Source of the DNA: Bradyrhizobium erythrophlei
GTDB lineage: Bacteria > Pseudomonadota > Alphaproteobacteria > Rhizobiales > Xanthobacteraceae
Length of the DNA stretch: 64,000 bases
Direction: 5' to 3'
Assembly: GCF_900142985.1 (NCBI RefSeq)
Contig: NZ_LT670849.1
Location: 6,898,501-6,962,500, forward strand
Part shown: positions 15,219 through 23,958 of the stretch, piece after piece
Layout of the letters: every line of letters begins with the position of its first letter
Position numbering within the stretch: position 1 is the stretch's first letter
Position numbers and translations under genes: made by a program
The notes under the pieces: generated by a model
The model's database searches: none
What the model was told of the DNA's origin: nothing
The model's input: only the letters and a program-made list of their open reading frames with translations

Positions 15219-16118
15219 ATGATCAGATCGCATTTGCCGCTGAACGCGCTGCTCGCATTTGAAGCGTCCGCCCGTCATCTTAGCTTCACCTCCGCAGGTG
15301 TGGAGCTGCGCGTGACCCAGGCCGCGGTCAGCCATCAGGTCAAAGCCCTCGAAGAGTTGCTCGGCGTCAAGCTGTTTCGCCGGCTGCCGCGCGGGCTGGC
15401 GCTCACCGACGAAGGCCATGTCTTGCTGCCCGTGCTGAGTGAGACCTTCGACCGCATTCAAGCCACGCTCGACCAGTTCACCGGCGGAAAGTTCCGTGAA
15501 GCCGTCACGGTCGGCGCGGTCGGAATATTTGCCACGCGATGGCTGTTGCCGAGGATTCCGTCCTTCCGCAGAGCGCATCCCAACATCGATCTGCGCCTCT
15601 ACACCAACAACAACCGCGTTGATCTTGCAGGCGAGGGGCTCGACTTCGCAATCCGTTTTGGCGATGGCTCGTGGCACGGAACAGATGCGGTAGAGCTTCT
15701 TACGGCGCCACATTCGCCGGCATGCGCGCCGGAGATCGCGAAGCGGTTGCGGCAGCCTGAGGACCTGCTCGGCGAAGTGCTTCTTCGCTCCTACCGGATT
15801 GACGAATGGGAGCGCTGGTTTGCGTCGGTCGGAATCGCTTCCGGGCAGGCCCGTGGGCCCGTCTTCGATTCGTCCGGCAGCCTCGCCGAGGTCGCGATTC
15901 TGGGGCAGGGGATAGCGTTGCTGCCGATCCGAATGTTTGCGCGCGAACTGGAAAGCGGACAGCTCGTCCAGCCTTTCAGGAAAGAAATCGCCCTCGGCCG
16001 CTACTGGCTGACGAGTCTGAAATCAAAACCCCAGACGGCGGGCATGAAAGCCTTTCAGCAATGGCTCTTGCAGAGCTGCCAGGAGCCAGCACCGGGCCCA
16101 GCCGCGCCTGCGGCCTGA
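15219..16118 (+). CDS. ampR: LysR-family regulator, AmpR/GcvA-like
   Basis: The ATG at 15219 gives a 299-residue LysR protein. The N-terminal winged helix reads LPLNALLAFEASARHLSFTSAG followed by VTQAAVSHQVKALEELLGVKLFRR, the pattern of the AmpR/GcvA branch. The effector domain includes GVGIFATRWLLPR-like and LDFAIRFGDGSWHG. AmpR-type regulators sense cell-wall muropeptides and control a divergent beta-lactamase gene, exactly the arrangement here. The 105-bp intergenic region has an AAAATTTGG element near 15200 that could be part of a LysR box. The symbol is assigned by context. Confidence 0.82.
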   Translation: MIRSHLPLNALLAFEASARHLSFTSAGVELRVTQAAVSHQVKALEELLGVKLFRRLPRGLALTDEGHVLLPVLSETFDRIQATLDQFTGGKFREAVTVGAVGIFATRWLLPRIPSFRRAHPNIDLRLYTNNNRVDLAGEGLDFAIRFGDGSWHGTDAVELLTAPHSPACAPEIAKRLRQPEDLLGEVLLRSYRIDEWERWFASVGIASGQARGPVFDSSGSLAEVAILGQGIALLPIRMFARELESGQLVQPFRKEIALGRYWLTSLKSKPQTAGMKAFQQWLLQSCQEPAPGPAAPAA

Positions 16119-16317
16119 TTTTTCCTTGCCAAAATTGGAGGGCGGCACCCCTGCAAGGATTGATTTACCAACTTTGCCGCCCCCTCGCTCTCCCCATTTC
16201 CGCCGTGTTCTCACTGCGGTATATTGACCCATTGATGCGGGCCTTGAGAGGTCTGTTTCGGGGATAAGACCACCGGGCGCGCGGCAAACGCGGCTGGTGG
16301 AACGGTACTTGGGGCGA

Positions 16318-17241
16318 ATGCAGTTTAAACGGTCAGCACCGGCTCTTGGCGCGTGGCGAGGAATCGCTACGGTTTCTGCGTGCCTTGTGCTCGCCAATTG
16401 CGCCTCATCGGGCCTCTCGAGCCGGGTCGATCCCAAATACGGCGTTTCCTCCAGCCCCCGCGTCGTCGCGATGGGTGATCCCGTACCGAAGGGCGGAGGA
16501 ACCTATCGGGTCGGCAAACCCTATACCGTCGCCGGTCAGCTCTACGTCCCCGAAGAGAATGTCAATTATCGACAGGAAGGCCTTGCCTCCTGGTATGGTG
16601 ACGATTTCCACGGCCGGCAGACCGCCAACGGCGAGGTCTTCGACATGACCTCGCTCTCGGCCGCCCATCCCACGCTGCCAATGCCGTGTTACGCCCGCGT
16701 CACCAATCTGGCCAACGGCAAATCGCTGATCGTGCGCGTCAATGACCGCGGTCCCTATCACGCCAACCGGGTGATGGACGTCTCAAGCCACGCGGCGGAT
16801 CTCCTCGAATTCAAGAACAACGGCGTGGCGCGTGTGCGCGTCGAATATGTCGGCCGCGCGCCGCTCGAAGGTTCCGATGACCGCCTGCTGATGGCGACGC
16901 TGCGTACCGGCGTCCCGGCACCTGCGCCTTCGCTGGTCCAGATCGCATCGGCCCGGCCATTCGTTCCGCAATTGCCGTCGTCTTCGCGGCCGATCCGCGG
17001 CGAGGTACCAATCCCCGAAGGCCGGCCCTACAATCTCGGCAGCACGCAGCCGGACCAGGCCGCGTATGTGGAGCCGCAGACGCGTACCGCCTATATGCGC
17101 TCGCGTTCGAACGATCAGTTCCAGGATGATGCGCGCACCGCCTCCTACGACGATCGCTACGTCACGCGGCCCATCTCCGCCTATGCGCCGGTCGACCCGC
17201 AAATTCCGAGCGAAATTCTCGCCGGACACGGGCTTTACTGA
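16318..17241 (+). CDS. rlpA: RlpA septal ring lytic transglycosylase / rare lipoprotein A
   Basis: The double-psi beta-barrel core is clear: GLASWYGDDFHGRQTANGE, the aspartate in the FDMTSLSAAHPTLPMPCYARVTN segment, and VRVNDRGPYHANRVMDVS. RlpA binds and cleaves naked glycan strands at the septum. The ATG at 16318 is preferred because it puts a compact lipoprotein signal (ATVSACLVLANCASS with lipobox LANC) at the N-terminus; the frame is open from a GTG at 16297. The C-terminal third is Pro/Tyr-rich and disordered, and a SPOR domain is not evident. It precedes the D-ala carboxypeptidase gene in the same direction. Confidence 0.88.
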   Translation: MQFKRSAPALGAWRGIATVSACLVLANCASSGLSSRVDPKYGVSSSPRVVAMGDPVPKGGGTYRVGKPYTVAGQLYVPEENVNYRQEGLASWYGDDFHGRQTANGEVFDMTSLSAAHPTLPMPCYARVTNLANGKSLIVRVNDRGPYHANRVMDVSSHAADLLEFKNNGVARVRVEYVGRAPLEGSDDRLLMATLRTGVPAPAPSLVQIASARPFVPQLPSSSRPIRGEVPIPEGRPYNLGSTQPDQAAYVEPQTRTAYMRSRSNDQFQDDARTASYDDRYVTRPISAYAPVDPQIPSEILAGHGLY

Positions 17242-17449
17242 TTCCAGATTCGCACCTCACAGCAATCCGGCGCTAACCAGGCTGCTCAGGCCACCGGCCA
17301 GCGGAACCTAAGCATCGGGTTTCCGCCTTGTTCACAACATCTTATGCCGAGAGATGAAGGCGAAGCCTCAATCGTTTGAGAGAGCCGAAAGCCGTGTTGT
17401 TTGAGCGGTATCCAACTGTTAGAACGCAAGCCTTCAAGGATAGCTCTCG

Positions 17450-18706
17450 ATGGCGCTTTCGACGTCGCGGTTTCATCGGCCTTTGGCCACGCCAGGTCGC
17501 CTCTCGCGCGGCCTCGCCGTTGGCGCGCTTCTGGTGGCTTTCGCCTGGAGCGGCGTGCTGCTCGCCGCCAATAACAGCGTGCAAGGCGCCAAGAAGGAAG
17601 AGGCCGGGTTTGACGGCGACGCGCCGACCGCGATCCTGACCGAAGCTTCAAGCGGCGCGGTGCTATTTGAGAAGAATGCCGACGAACTGCGCGCGCCGTC
17701 CAGCATGATGAAGCTCGTGACCGCGGAAGTCGTCTTTCATGCCATCAAGCAGGGTGACATCAAGCTGACCGACGAATTTCGCGTCAGCGAGAACGCCTGG
17801 CGCAGGGGCGGGGCGCCGGCCGGCGGCTCGACCATGTTCGCCGCGCTCAACAGCAAGATTTCCGTCGACGATCTCCTGCACGGCGCGATCATCCAGAGTG
17901 GCAACGATGCCTGCATCGTGCTGGCGGAAGCCATGGCCGGCAACGAGCGCGCTTTTGCCGAGATCATGACCAAGCGGGCCCGCGAGCTTGGCCTCGCACG
18001 GTCGACCTTTGGCAATTCCAACGGTCTGCCGGACCCCGCCAACAAGATGACGGTGCGCGAACTGGCAACGCTCGCGCGCTACATCATCCAGACCTATCCC
18101 GAATTCTACAAGCTGTTCGGCGAGAAGGAATTCACGTGGAACAAGATCCGGCAGCCGAACCGCAATCCCTTGCTCAATTCGCTTGAAGGCGCCGATGGTC
18201 TGAAAACCGGTTTCACCAAAGAGGGCGGCTACGGCATGGTCGGGTCGGCGGTGCAGAACGGCACGCGCCTGATCGTCGCCATCAACGGGCTTGAAGACCC
18301 CGATGATCGCGCCACCGAAGCCAAGAAGATGCTGGAGTGGGGCTTCCGCAATTTCGAGGTGCGGACCGTGTTCGCGGAAAACCAGACAATCGGCTATGCG
18401 AAGGTGTTCGGTGGCGATACCCGTTCGGTTGCCTTGGCAAGCCACGAGCCCGTCAAGGTCATGGTTCAGAAGAACGGCTCCGACAAGCTGATCGCGCGCG
18501 TCGTCTATAGCGGGCCCGTGCGCGCGCCGTTCGAGGCGGGCCAAAAGGTCGGCGTGGTCAAGGTCTGGCGCGGCGCCAATGTCGCGGTGGAGACGCCGGT
18601 CTATACGGCCGACGCGGTTGGCCGGGGCTCGACGCTGCGGCGCGCCGTCGATGGCGTGGCGGAACTTGCGATCGGGTTGTTCCGCGCAGGTGCCGAGAAG
18701 TTGTGA
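17450..18706 (+). CDS. dacC: D-alanyl-D-alanine carboxypeptidase (class C PBP5/6-like)
   Basis: The serine acyl-enzyme motifs are SMMK (APSSMMKLV), SGN (IIQSGNDACIV) and KTG (DGLKTGFTKEGG), in the usual spacing of low-molecular-weight penicillin-binding proteins. The enzyme removes the terminal D-Ala of peptidoglycan stem peptides. The N-terminus has a membrane segment (GLAVGALLVAFAWSGVLLA) for export; the C-terminal domain and a short helix (VDGVAELAIGLFRAGAEKL) give peripheral membrane attachment. The stop overlaps the start of tmk, making dac the first gene of a five- to six-gene operon. Symbol is by family; dacF is equally used. Confidence 0.88.
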   Translation: MALSTSRFHRPLATPGRLSRGLAVGALLVAFAWSGVLLAANNSVQGAKKEEAGFDGDAPTAILTEASSGAVLFEKNADELRAPSSMMKLVTAEVVFHAIKQGDIKLTDEFRVSENAWRRGGAPAGGSTMFAALNSKISVDDLLHGAIIQSGNDACIVLAEAMAGNERAFAEIMTKRARELGLARSTFGNSNGLPDPANKMTVRELATLARYIIQTYPEFYKLFGEKEFTWNKIRQPNRNPLLNSLEGADGLKTGFTKEGGYGMVGSAVQNGTRLIVAINGLEDPDDRATEAKKMLEWGFRNFEVRTVFAENQTIGYAKVFGGDTRSVALASHEPVKVMVQKNGSDKLIARVVYSGPVRAPFEAGQKVGVVKVWRGANVAVETPVYTADAVGRGSTLRRAVDGVAELAIGLFRAGAEKL

Positions 18707-19401
18707 TGGCGGCGCAAGTAGCGGTCAAAGCCGCGGGTGGGCGCGGACGTTTCATCTCCTTTGAGGGAGGTGAGGGGTCGGGCAAATCCACGCAGATCAA
18801 GATTCTTGCCGAACGATTGGCCGGCGTGAAGCTGCACACGCTTGTGACCCGTGAGCCTGGCGGATCACCGGGCGCCGAAATCATCCGCCATCTGGTTCTG
18901 TCCGGGATGGGCAAGTTGCTTGGCCCCGAGGCGGAAACGCTGCTGTTCGCGGCCGCACGCGATGACCATGCGCGCACCGTTATCGAGCCCGCGCTCAAGC
19001 AGGGCACATGGGTGCTGAGCGACCGCTTTTCGGATTCGACCCGCGTCTATCAGGGAACCCTCGGAAAGGTCGCGCCCGGACTTCTCAATGCGATGCAGCG
19101 GGTGACGATTGGTGATCTGAAGCCGGACCTTACGGTGATCCTCGACGTTCCCGTCGAGATCGGTCTCAAGCGTGCTGCCGCGCGGCGCGGCAACGCTGCA
19201 GCCGACCGGTTCGAGTCGGAAGACATCACGTTTCATCAAAAGCTGCGTGACGCCTATCGGCAGATCGCGAAGGACGAACCGCAACGCTGTGTACTGATCG
19301 ACGCCAGCGAGGAGCCGGCAAAAGTTGCGGCAAACGTCTGGTCGGCCTTGCGCGACCGCTTTTTCGCTGCCAACGCAGGTAATGCGGCGGCGCCGGCATG
19401 A
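18706..19401 (+). CDS. tmk: Thymidylate kinase
   Basis: dTMP + ATP gives dTDP + ADP. The P-loop is FEGGEGSGKSTQIK, followed by the dTMP site motif VTREPGGSPGAE and the DRFSDSTRVYQG motif; EAETLLFAAARDDHA is the usual helix. The length (231 aa) is normal. The ATG at 18706 overlaps the TGA of the dac gene; a GTG one codon earlier is possible. The gene is followed by holB with a four-base overlap, the common order in alphaproteobacteria (tmk-holB). Confidence 0.95.
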   Translation: MAAQVAVKAAGGRGRFISFEGGEGSGKSTQIKILAERLAGVKLHTLVTREPGGSPGAEIIRHLVLSGMGKLLGPEAETLLFAAARDDHARTVIEPALKQGTWVLSDRFSDSTRVYQGTLGKVAPGLLNAMQRVTIGDLKPDLTVILDVPVEIGLKRAAARRGNAAADRFESEDITFHQKLRDAYRQIAKDEPQRCVLIDASEEPAKVAANVWSALRDRFFAANAGNAAAPA

Positions 19402-20435
19402 GCAGCAAGGCTGAGACTCAAATTCCGGTTTCTCGTCCCCGCGAGACCACCGATCTGTTCGGCCACCACGAAGCCGAGGCGGCGCTGTTGAATGCCTACC
19501 GCAGCGGACGCATCCCGCATGCCTGGCTGATCGGCGGCGCGCAGGGCATCGGCAAGGCCACGCTCGCCTACCGGATGGCCCGCTTCGTCCTTGCCCATCC
19601 CGATCCTCGTTCGGCGATTGTCCAGCGCGCCGACAGCCTGAACGTCGATCCATCGGATCCGGCGGCGCGCCGCATCGCGGCCGAAGCGCATGGCGGGCTT
19701 CTGGTGCTTCAGAGGACGGCCAACGACAAGGGCGTGATGCGGACTGTCATAACGGTCGACGAGACGCGCGAAACCATCGGCTTTTTCGGTTCGACAGCCG
19801 CCGCCGAAGGATGGAGGGTTTGCATCGTCGACACCGTCGACGAGCTCAATCCGAATGCCGCGAACGCGCTGCTCAAGACCCTCGAAGAACCGCCGCGCCA
19901 ATCGCTGTTTCTGTTGATCAGCCACGCACCGGGCAGGGTCCTGCCGACCATTCTGTCGCGCTGCCGGCGGCTGTCGTTGCGGCCGCTCGGGACCGCTGAC
20001 GTGATCAAGGCGGTGAGCCGGGCGACGGGGCTCGCCGGCACCGACCCTGCACTCCTCGAGGCGGCCGAGGCAGCGGAGGGAAGCGTCGCACGGGCGTTGA
20101 CGCTGCTCGGAGGCGACGCCGTCAAACTTCACAACAAGACCGCGGCGCTGCTCGCGGCCCTGCCTCGGGTCGATCCGCGCGAACTGCATGCGTTGGGCGA
20201 CGCGCTGGGCGGTAGCGACAAGGTGGCGCTCGCAACCTTCGTCGACAGCATCGACCGCTGGGTGGGCGCGCGCATGCGGACCGGCGACCCCAACGCCGAC
20301 CTGCCGCGCCTTGCACGGCTGGCGGAGGTATGGGAAAAGATCAGCCGCGCCGCGCGCGATACCGCTGAATACAATTTAGAGCGAAAACCGCTCGTATTCT
20401 CGGTATTTGGGATGCTTGCGGAAGCTACGCGATAA
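19398..20435 (+). CDS. holB: DNA polymerase III delta' subunit
   Basis: Part of the clamp-loader complex. The P-loop is GGAQGIGKATLAYR and the DEVH-like sensor part reads CIVDTVDELNPNAANALLKTLEEPP, with the arginine finger context SRCRRLSL. The sequence matches AAA+ clamp-loader subunits and has normal length (345 aa). It overlaps tmk by four bases and precedes metG by 54 bp. Confidence 0.93.
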   Translation: MSSKAETQIPVSRPRETTDLFGHHEAEAALLNAYRSGRIPHAWLIGGAQGIGKATLAYRMARFVLAHPDPRSAIVQRADSLNVDPSDPAARRIAAEAHGGLLVLQRTANDKGVMRTVITVDETRETIGFFGSTAAAEGWRVCIVDTVDELNPNAANALLKTLEEPPRQSLFLLISHAPGRVLPTILSRCRRLSLRPLGTADVIKAVSRATGLAGTDPALLEAAEAAEGSVARALTLLGGDAVKLHNKTAALLAALPRVDPRELHALGDALGGSDKVALATFVDSIDRWVGARMRTGDPNADLPRLARLAEVWEKISRAARDTAEYNLERKPLVFSVFGMLAEATR

Positions 20436-20489
20436 CAGCGGTCCCTCAAATCCCGATAGTCTTGTTTGATCCGATATAAGGAATTCGCC

Positions 20490-22361
20490 GTGGCGAAGGC
20501 TGCGAAAAAAACCGTCAAGAAAAAAGCAAAAAAGGCTCGTAAAGCGCGGGCTGGTGCGAAGCGTGCCGTAGCCAAGAAGAGCAGAAAGGCGGCCAAGAAG
20601 ACCGTCAAGAAAGCCGCAAAGAAGGCGGCGAAAAAGGCAGTCAAAAAGAGCGCGAAGAAAGCCGCCAAAAAAGCAGCCCAGAAGCCTGCCACCAACGCGC
20701 CGGCGAAGACAAAGACTCCACCCACGGGTTCGAAGAAAACGAAAGCGGCAGCCGAGCCGAAGGCGAAGGCCGGCGCAGCGGCCTCCACTCCAGCGCCAAA
20801 GGCGCCGATCGCACGAACCAAAAACTCGTTCTACATCACCACTGCCATCGCGTACCCGAATGGCGTTCCCCATATCGGCCACGCCTACGAGGCGATCGCG
20901 ACCGATGCGCTGGCGCGCTTTCAGCGGCTCGACGGCAAGGACGTGTTCTTCCTGACCGGCACCGACGAGCACGGCCTGAAGATGATCCAGACCGCGGAAG
21001 CCGAACAGCTGACGCCCATGGAGATAGCGACGCGCAACGCCCAGCGTTTCAAGGAGATGGATCAGCGGCTGAATATCTCCTTCGACCGCTTCATCCGCAC
21101 CACCGAAGAGCAGCATCATCGCTCCAGCCAGGAAATCTGGAACCGGATGGTCGCGAATGGCGACATCTATCTCGACAGCTATTCCGGCTGGTACTCGGTG
21201 CGCGACGAGGCCTACTACGCCGAAGAGGAAACCACCCTCGGCGAGGACAATGTACGCCGCGGGCCGCAGGGTTCACCGGTCGATTGGGTAGAAGAGAAGA
21301 GCTACTTCTTCCGTCTCTCGGCCTATCAGGACAAGCTGCTTAGGCTTTACGAGTCGCAGCCGGATTTCATCGGGCCGGATTCGCGCAAGAACGAAGTGGT
21401 CAGCTTCGTCAAAAGCGGATTGCGCGATTTGTCGGTCTCCCGCACGACCTTCGATTGGGGCGTCAAGGTGCCCGGCGATCCCGAGCACGTGATGTATGTC
21501 TGGGTCGATGCGCTCACCAATTACATCACCGGCGTCGGCTTTCCCGATGAAGGAGACAAGGACTGGCACTACTGGCCCGCAGACGTCCACATCATCGGCA
21601 AGGATATTATCCGCTTCCACGCGGTGTACTGGCCGGCATTCCTGATGTCGGCCGGCATTCCCGTGCAGAAGCGCGTCTATGCGCACGGCTTCCTGTTCAA
21701 TCGCGGTGAGAAAATGTCGAAGTCGGTCGGCAACGTCGTCGACCCCTTCAATCTCGCCGACCAGTACGGTGTCGATCAGACGCGTTATTTCTTCCTGCGC
21801 GAGGTGCCGTTCGGCCAGGACGGCAGCTATAACCATGAAGCCATTGTCGCGCGCATCAATGCCGATCTCGCCAACGATCTCGGCAACCTGGCGCAACGTT
21901 CGCTGTCGATGCTCGCCAAGCAGTATCAAGGCGTGCTGCCGGAGCCGGGCGAATTCACCGATAACGACAAGGCCATTCTGGCGCAGGCCGACGGCATGAT
22001 CGCTCTCGCGCGAAGCGCGATGGCGACCCAGCAGATTCATCAGGCGTTGAATGCGGTATGGGCGGTGGTGGCCGAAGCCAACCGGTATTTCGCCGGCGAA
22101 GCTCCGTGGGCACTGGCCAAGACTGATCCGAAGCGTCAGGCGACGGTGTTGTACGTGACGGCCGAGGTCGTGCGGCAGACCGCCATTCTGGCACAGCCGG
22201 CGATGCCGAAAGCCTCAAGCAAGCTGCTCGACATTCTAGGCATTCCCGATGACGTCAATTCCCGCAACTTCGTGGCGCTCGCGACAAGGATCCAGCCAGG
22301 TTCGGTGCTTCCACCGCCGGCCCCGGTATTTCCGCGTTACATCGAGCCGACGGTAGCGTGA
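20490..22361 (+). CDS. metG: Methionyl-tRNA synthetase with histone-like N-terminal extension
   Basis: The core (from residue ~112, [24 protein letters not shown]) has the HIGH-type motif (HIGH), the catalytic [14 protein letters not shown] region, [11 protein letters not shown], and KMSKS ([10 protein letters not shown]). It charges tRNA-Met. Residues 1-111 are a lysine/alanine-rich stretch (repeated KKAAKKA units, then Pro/Thr/Ala-rich linker) like a histone H1 tail or AlgP. No methionine or other start lies between this tail and the core, so it is an in-frame fusion. The GTG at 20490 is chosen because AAGGA lies seven bases upstream; a TTG at 20466 is in frame. The C-terminal tRNA-binding domain is absent. 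Confidence 0.93.
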   Translation: MAKAAKKTVKKKAKKARKARAGAKRAVAKKSRKAAKKTVKKAAKKAAKKAVKKSAKKAAKKAAQKPATNAPAKTKTPPTGSKKTKAAAEPKAKAGAAASTPAPKAPIARTKNSFYITTAIAYPNGVPHIGHAYEAIATDALARFQRLDGKDVFFLTGTDEHGLKMIQTAEAEQLTPMEIATRNAQRFKEMDQRLNISFDRFIRTTEEQHHRSSQEIWNRMVANGDIYLDSYSGWYSVRDEAYYAEEETTLGEDNVRRGPQGSPVDWVEEKSYFFRLSAYQDKLLRLYESQPDFIGPDSRKNEVVSFVKSGLRDLSVSRTTFDWGVKVPGDPEHVMYVWVDALTNYITGVGFPDEGDKDWHYWPADVHIIGKDIIRFHAVYWPAFLMSAGIPVQKRVYAHGFLFNRGEKMSKSVGNVVDPFNLADQYGVDQTRYFFLREVPFGQDGSYNHEAIVARINADLANDLGNLAQRSLSMLAKQYQGVLPEPGEFTDNDKAILAQADGMIALARSAMATQQIHQALNAVWAVVAEANRYFAGEAPWALAKTDPKRQATVLYVTAEVVRQTAILAQPAMPKASSKLLDILGIPDDVNSRNFVALATRIQPGSVLPPPAPVFPRYIEPTVA

Positions 22362-22370
22362 GCAGGGCCA

Positions 22371-23147
22371 ATGCTCGTCGATAGCCACTGCCATCTCGAC
22401 TTTCCCGACTTTGCTGAAGATCTCGACGGCATTGTCGCACGGGCCGAGACGGCCGGCATCGGGCGGATCGTCACCATTTCAACGCGGGTGAGACGGCTCG
22501 ATGCGCTGCTTGCGATCACCGGCAAATACGCTCCTGTCTATTGCTCGGTCGGCACCCATCCGCATCAGGCCGACGAGGAAGACGGCATTCCTGCGGACGA
22601 ACTGATCGCCTTGACCAAACATCCCAAGGTCGTCGCGCTTGGCGAGGCCGGGCTGGATTATTTCTACGAGCACGGTTCGCGCGAGGCGCAGGAGCGGGGC
22701 TTTCGGACCCATATTGCCGCGGCGCGCGCCACCGGTCTTCCGCTCGTCATCCACACCCGCGAGGCGGATGAGGATTGCGAGCGAATTCTGGTCGATGAGA
22801 TGACCAAGGGAGCGTTTCGCGCGGTGCTGCATTGCTACACCGGCGGGCGAAAGCTCGCGATGAAAGCTATCGATCTCGGCCTGTCGATCTCGTTCACAGG
22901 CATCCTGACGTTCAAGAAGTCGGACGAATTGCGCGCGCTCGCCGCGGAATTGCCTGCGGATCGCATCATGGTCGAGACCGACGCGCCGTATCTCGCGCCC
23001 GGCAAATTCCGCGGCAAGCGCAATGAGCCGGCCTATGTGGTGGAGGTCGCCAAGGTGCTGGCGGAAGCCCGCGGCGTTTCGCTGGAAGAGATTTCCCGCC
23101 AGACGTCCGAGAACTTCTTCCGCCTGTTCTCCAAAGTGCCCGCATGA
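22371..23147 (+). CDS. tatD: TatD-family metal-dependent DNase/hydrolase
   Basis: TIM-barrel hydrolase of the TatD family with the metal ligands in order: DSHCHLDFP (H-x-H), GEAGLDYFY (E), VIHTREAD, AVLHCYTG and ETDAPYL (D). Length (258 aa) is normal. It starts nine bases after metG and overlaps the MBL gene by four bases, so it is in the same operon; metG-tatD-MBL is a common order in alphaproteobacteria. Confidence 0.93.
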   Translation: MLVDSHCHLDFPDFAEDLDGIVARAETAGIGRIVTISTRVRRLDALLAITGKYAPVYCSVGTHPHQADEEDGIPADELIALTKHPKVVALGEAGLDYFYEHGSREAQERGFRTHIAAARATGLPLVIHTREADEDCERILVDEMTKGAFRAVLHCYTGGRKLAMKAIDLGLSISFTGILTFKKSDELRALAAELPADRIMVETDAPYLAPGKFRGKRNEPAYVVEVAKVLAEARGVSLEEISRQTSENFFRLFSKVPA

Positions 23148-23941
23148 CGCTCACGCTCACCATTCTCGGCTGCGGATCGTCGGCCGGCGTGCCGCGGCCG
23201 GCGCTCGGCTGGGGTGCCTGCGATCCGGCAAATCCGAAAAACCGCAGACTGCGCTGTTCGCTCCTGGTCGAGCAAGCGGGCGCGGCCGGCACGACGAGGG
23301 TCCTGATCGACACGTCGCCGGATCTGCGCGAACAGTTGATCAGCACCAACGTCGACCACATCGATGCGGTGTTCCTGACCCATGAGCATGCCGATCAAAC
23401 CCACGGGATCGACGATCTGCGTTCCGTGGTGCTGCATCAGCGCCGGCGCATTCCGACCTATTTCAACATGTCCACCGCCAAGGACATCATGGCGCGGTTC
23501 TCGTACTGCTTCATAACCCCGGAAGGCAGCGAATATCCGCCGATCCTCGATCGCCATTCGATCGAGGCGGGCGAGACGCGGACGATCGAGGGAAAAGGCG
23601 GCGCCGTGGCGCTCTCGGCGTTCGACCTCGCCCACGGCAGGATTCCCGCACTCGGCTATCGGATCGGTTCAGCCGCCTATACGCCCGACGTCAGCGACAT
23701 TCCGGAAGCGAGCTGGCCGTCCCTCGAAAACCTCGACCTCTGGATTATCGATGGCTTGCGTTATGCCGGTCATCCCAGCCACTTCAGTGTCAGCGATGCG
23801 CTGTCGTGGCTGGACCGCTTCAAACCGAAGCGTGCGGTGATCACCAACATGCATTCCGACCTCGACTACGAGGTGCTGCGGCAGAGCCTGCCCAAAGGCG
23901 TCGTACCGGCTTACGATGCCATGCGGCTGCAGGTTCGCTAG
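23144..23941 (+). CDS. Metallo-beta-lactamase-fold hydrolase, PhnP-like
   Basis: The fold is shown by ILGCGSSAGVPRPALGWGACDP, SLLVEQ, LIDTSPDLREQL, FLTHEHADQTHGIDDLR, LDLWIIDGLRYAGHPSHFS and ITNMHSDLDY. PhnP-like enzymes hydrolyse cyclic ribose phosphates or phosphodiesters. The usual HxHxDH reads HEHADQ, so the last histidine is a glutamine; this is seen in some relatives and may alter metal binding. The gene is the last of the operon (ATGA overlap with tatD). Confidence 0.85.
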   Translation: MTLTLTILGCGSSAGVPRPALGWGACDPANPKNRRLRCSLLVEQAGAAGTTRVLIDTSPDLREQLISTNVDHIDAVFLTHEHADQTHGIDDLRSVVLHQRRRIPTYFNMSTAKDIMARFSYCFITPEGSEYPPILDRHSIEAGETRTIEGKGGAVALSAFDLAHGRIPALGYRIGSAAYTPDVSDIPEASWPSLENLDLWIIDGLRYAGHPSHFSVSDALSWLDRFKPKRAVITNMHSDLDYEVLRQSLPKGVVPAYDAMRLQVR

Positions 23942-23958
23942 CTGCCCAATCCCACTCT

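Noticed and set aside
20129..20821. Leftward frames opposite the metG tail, rich in Ala/Phe
   Set aside because: They are antisense of the lysine/alanine repeat; the sense frame continues into MetRS.
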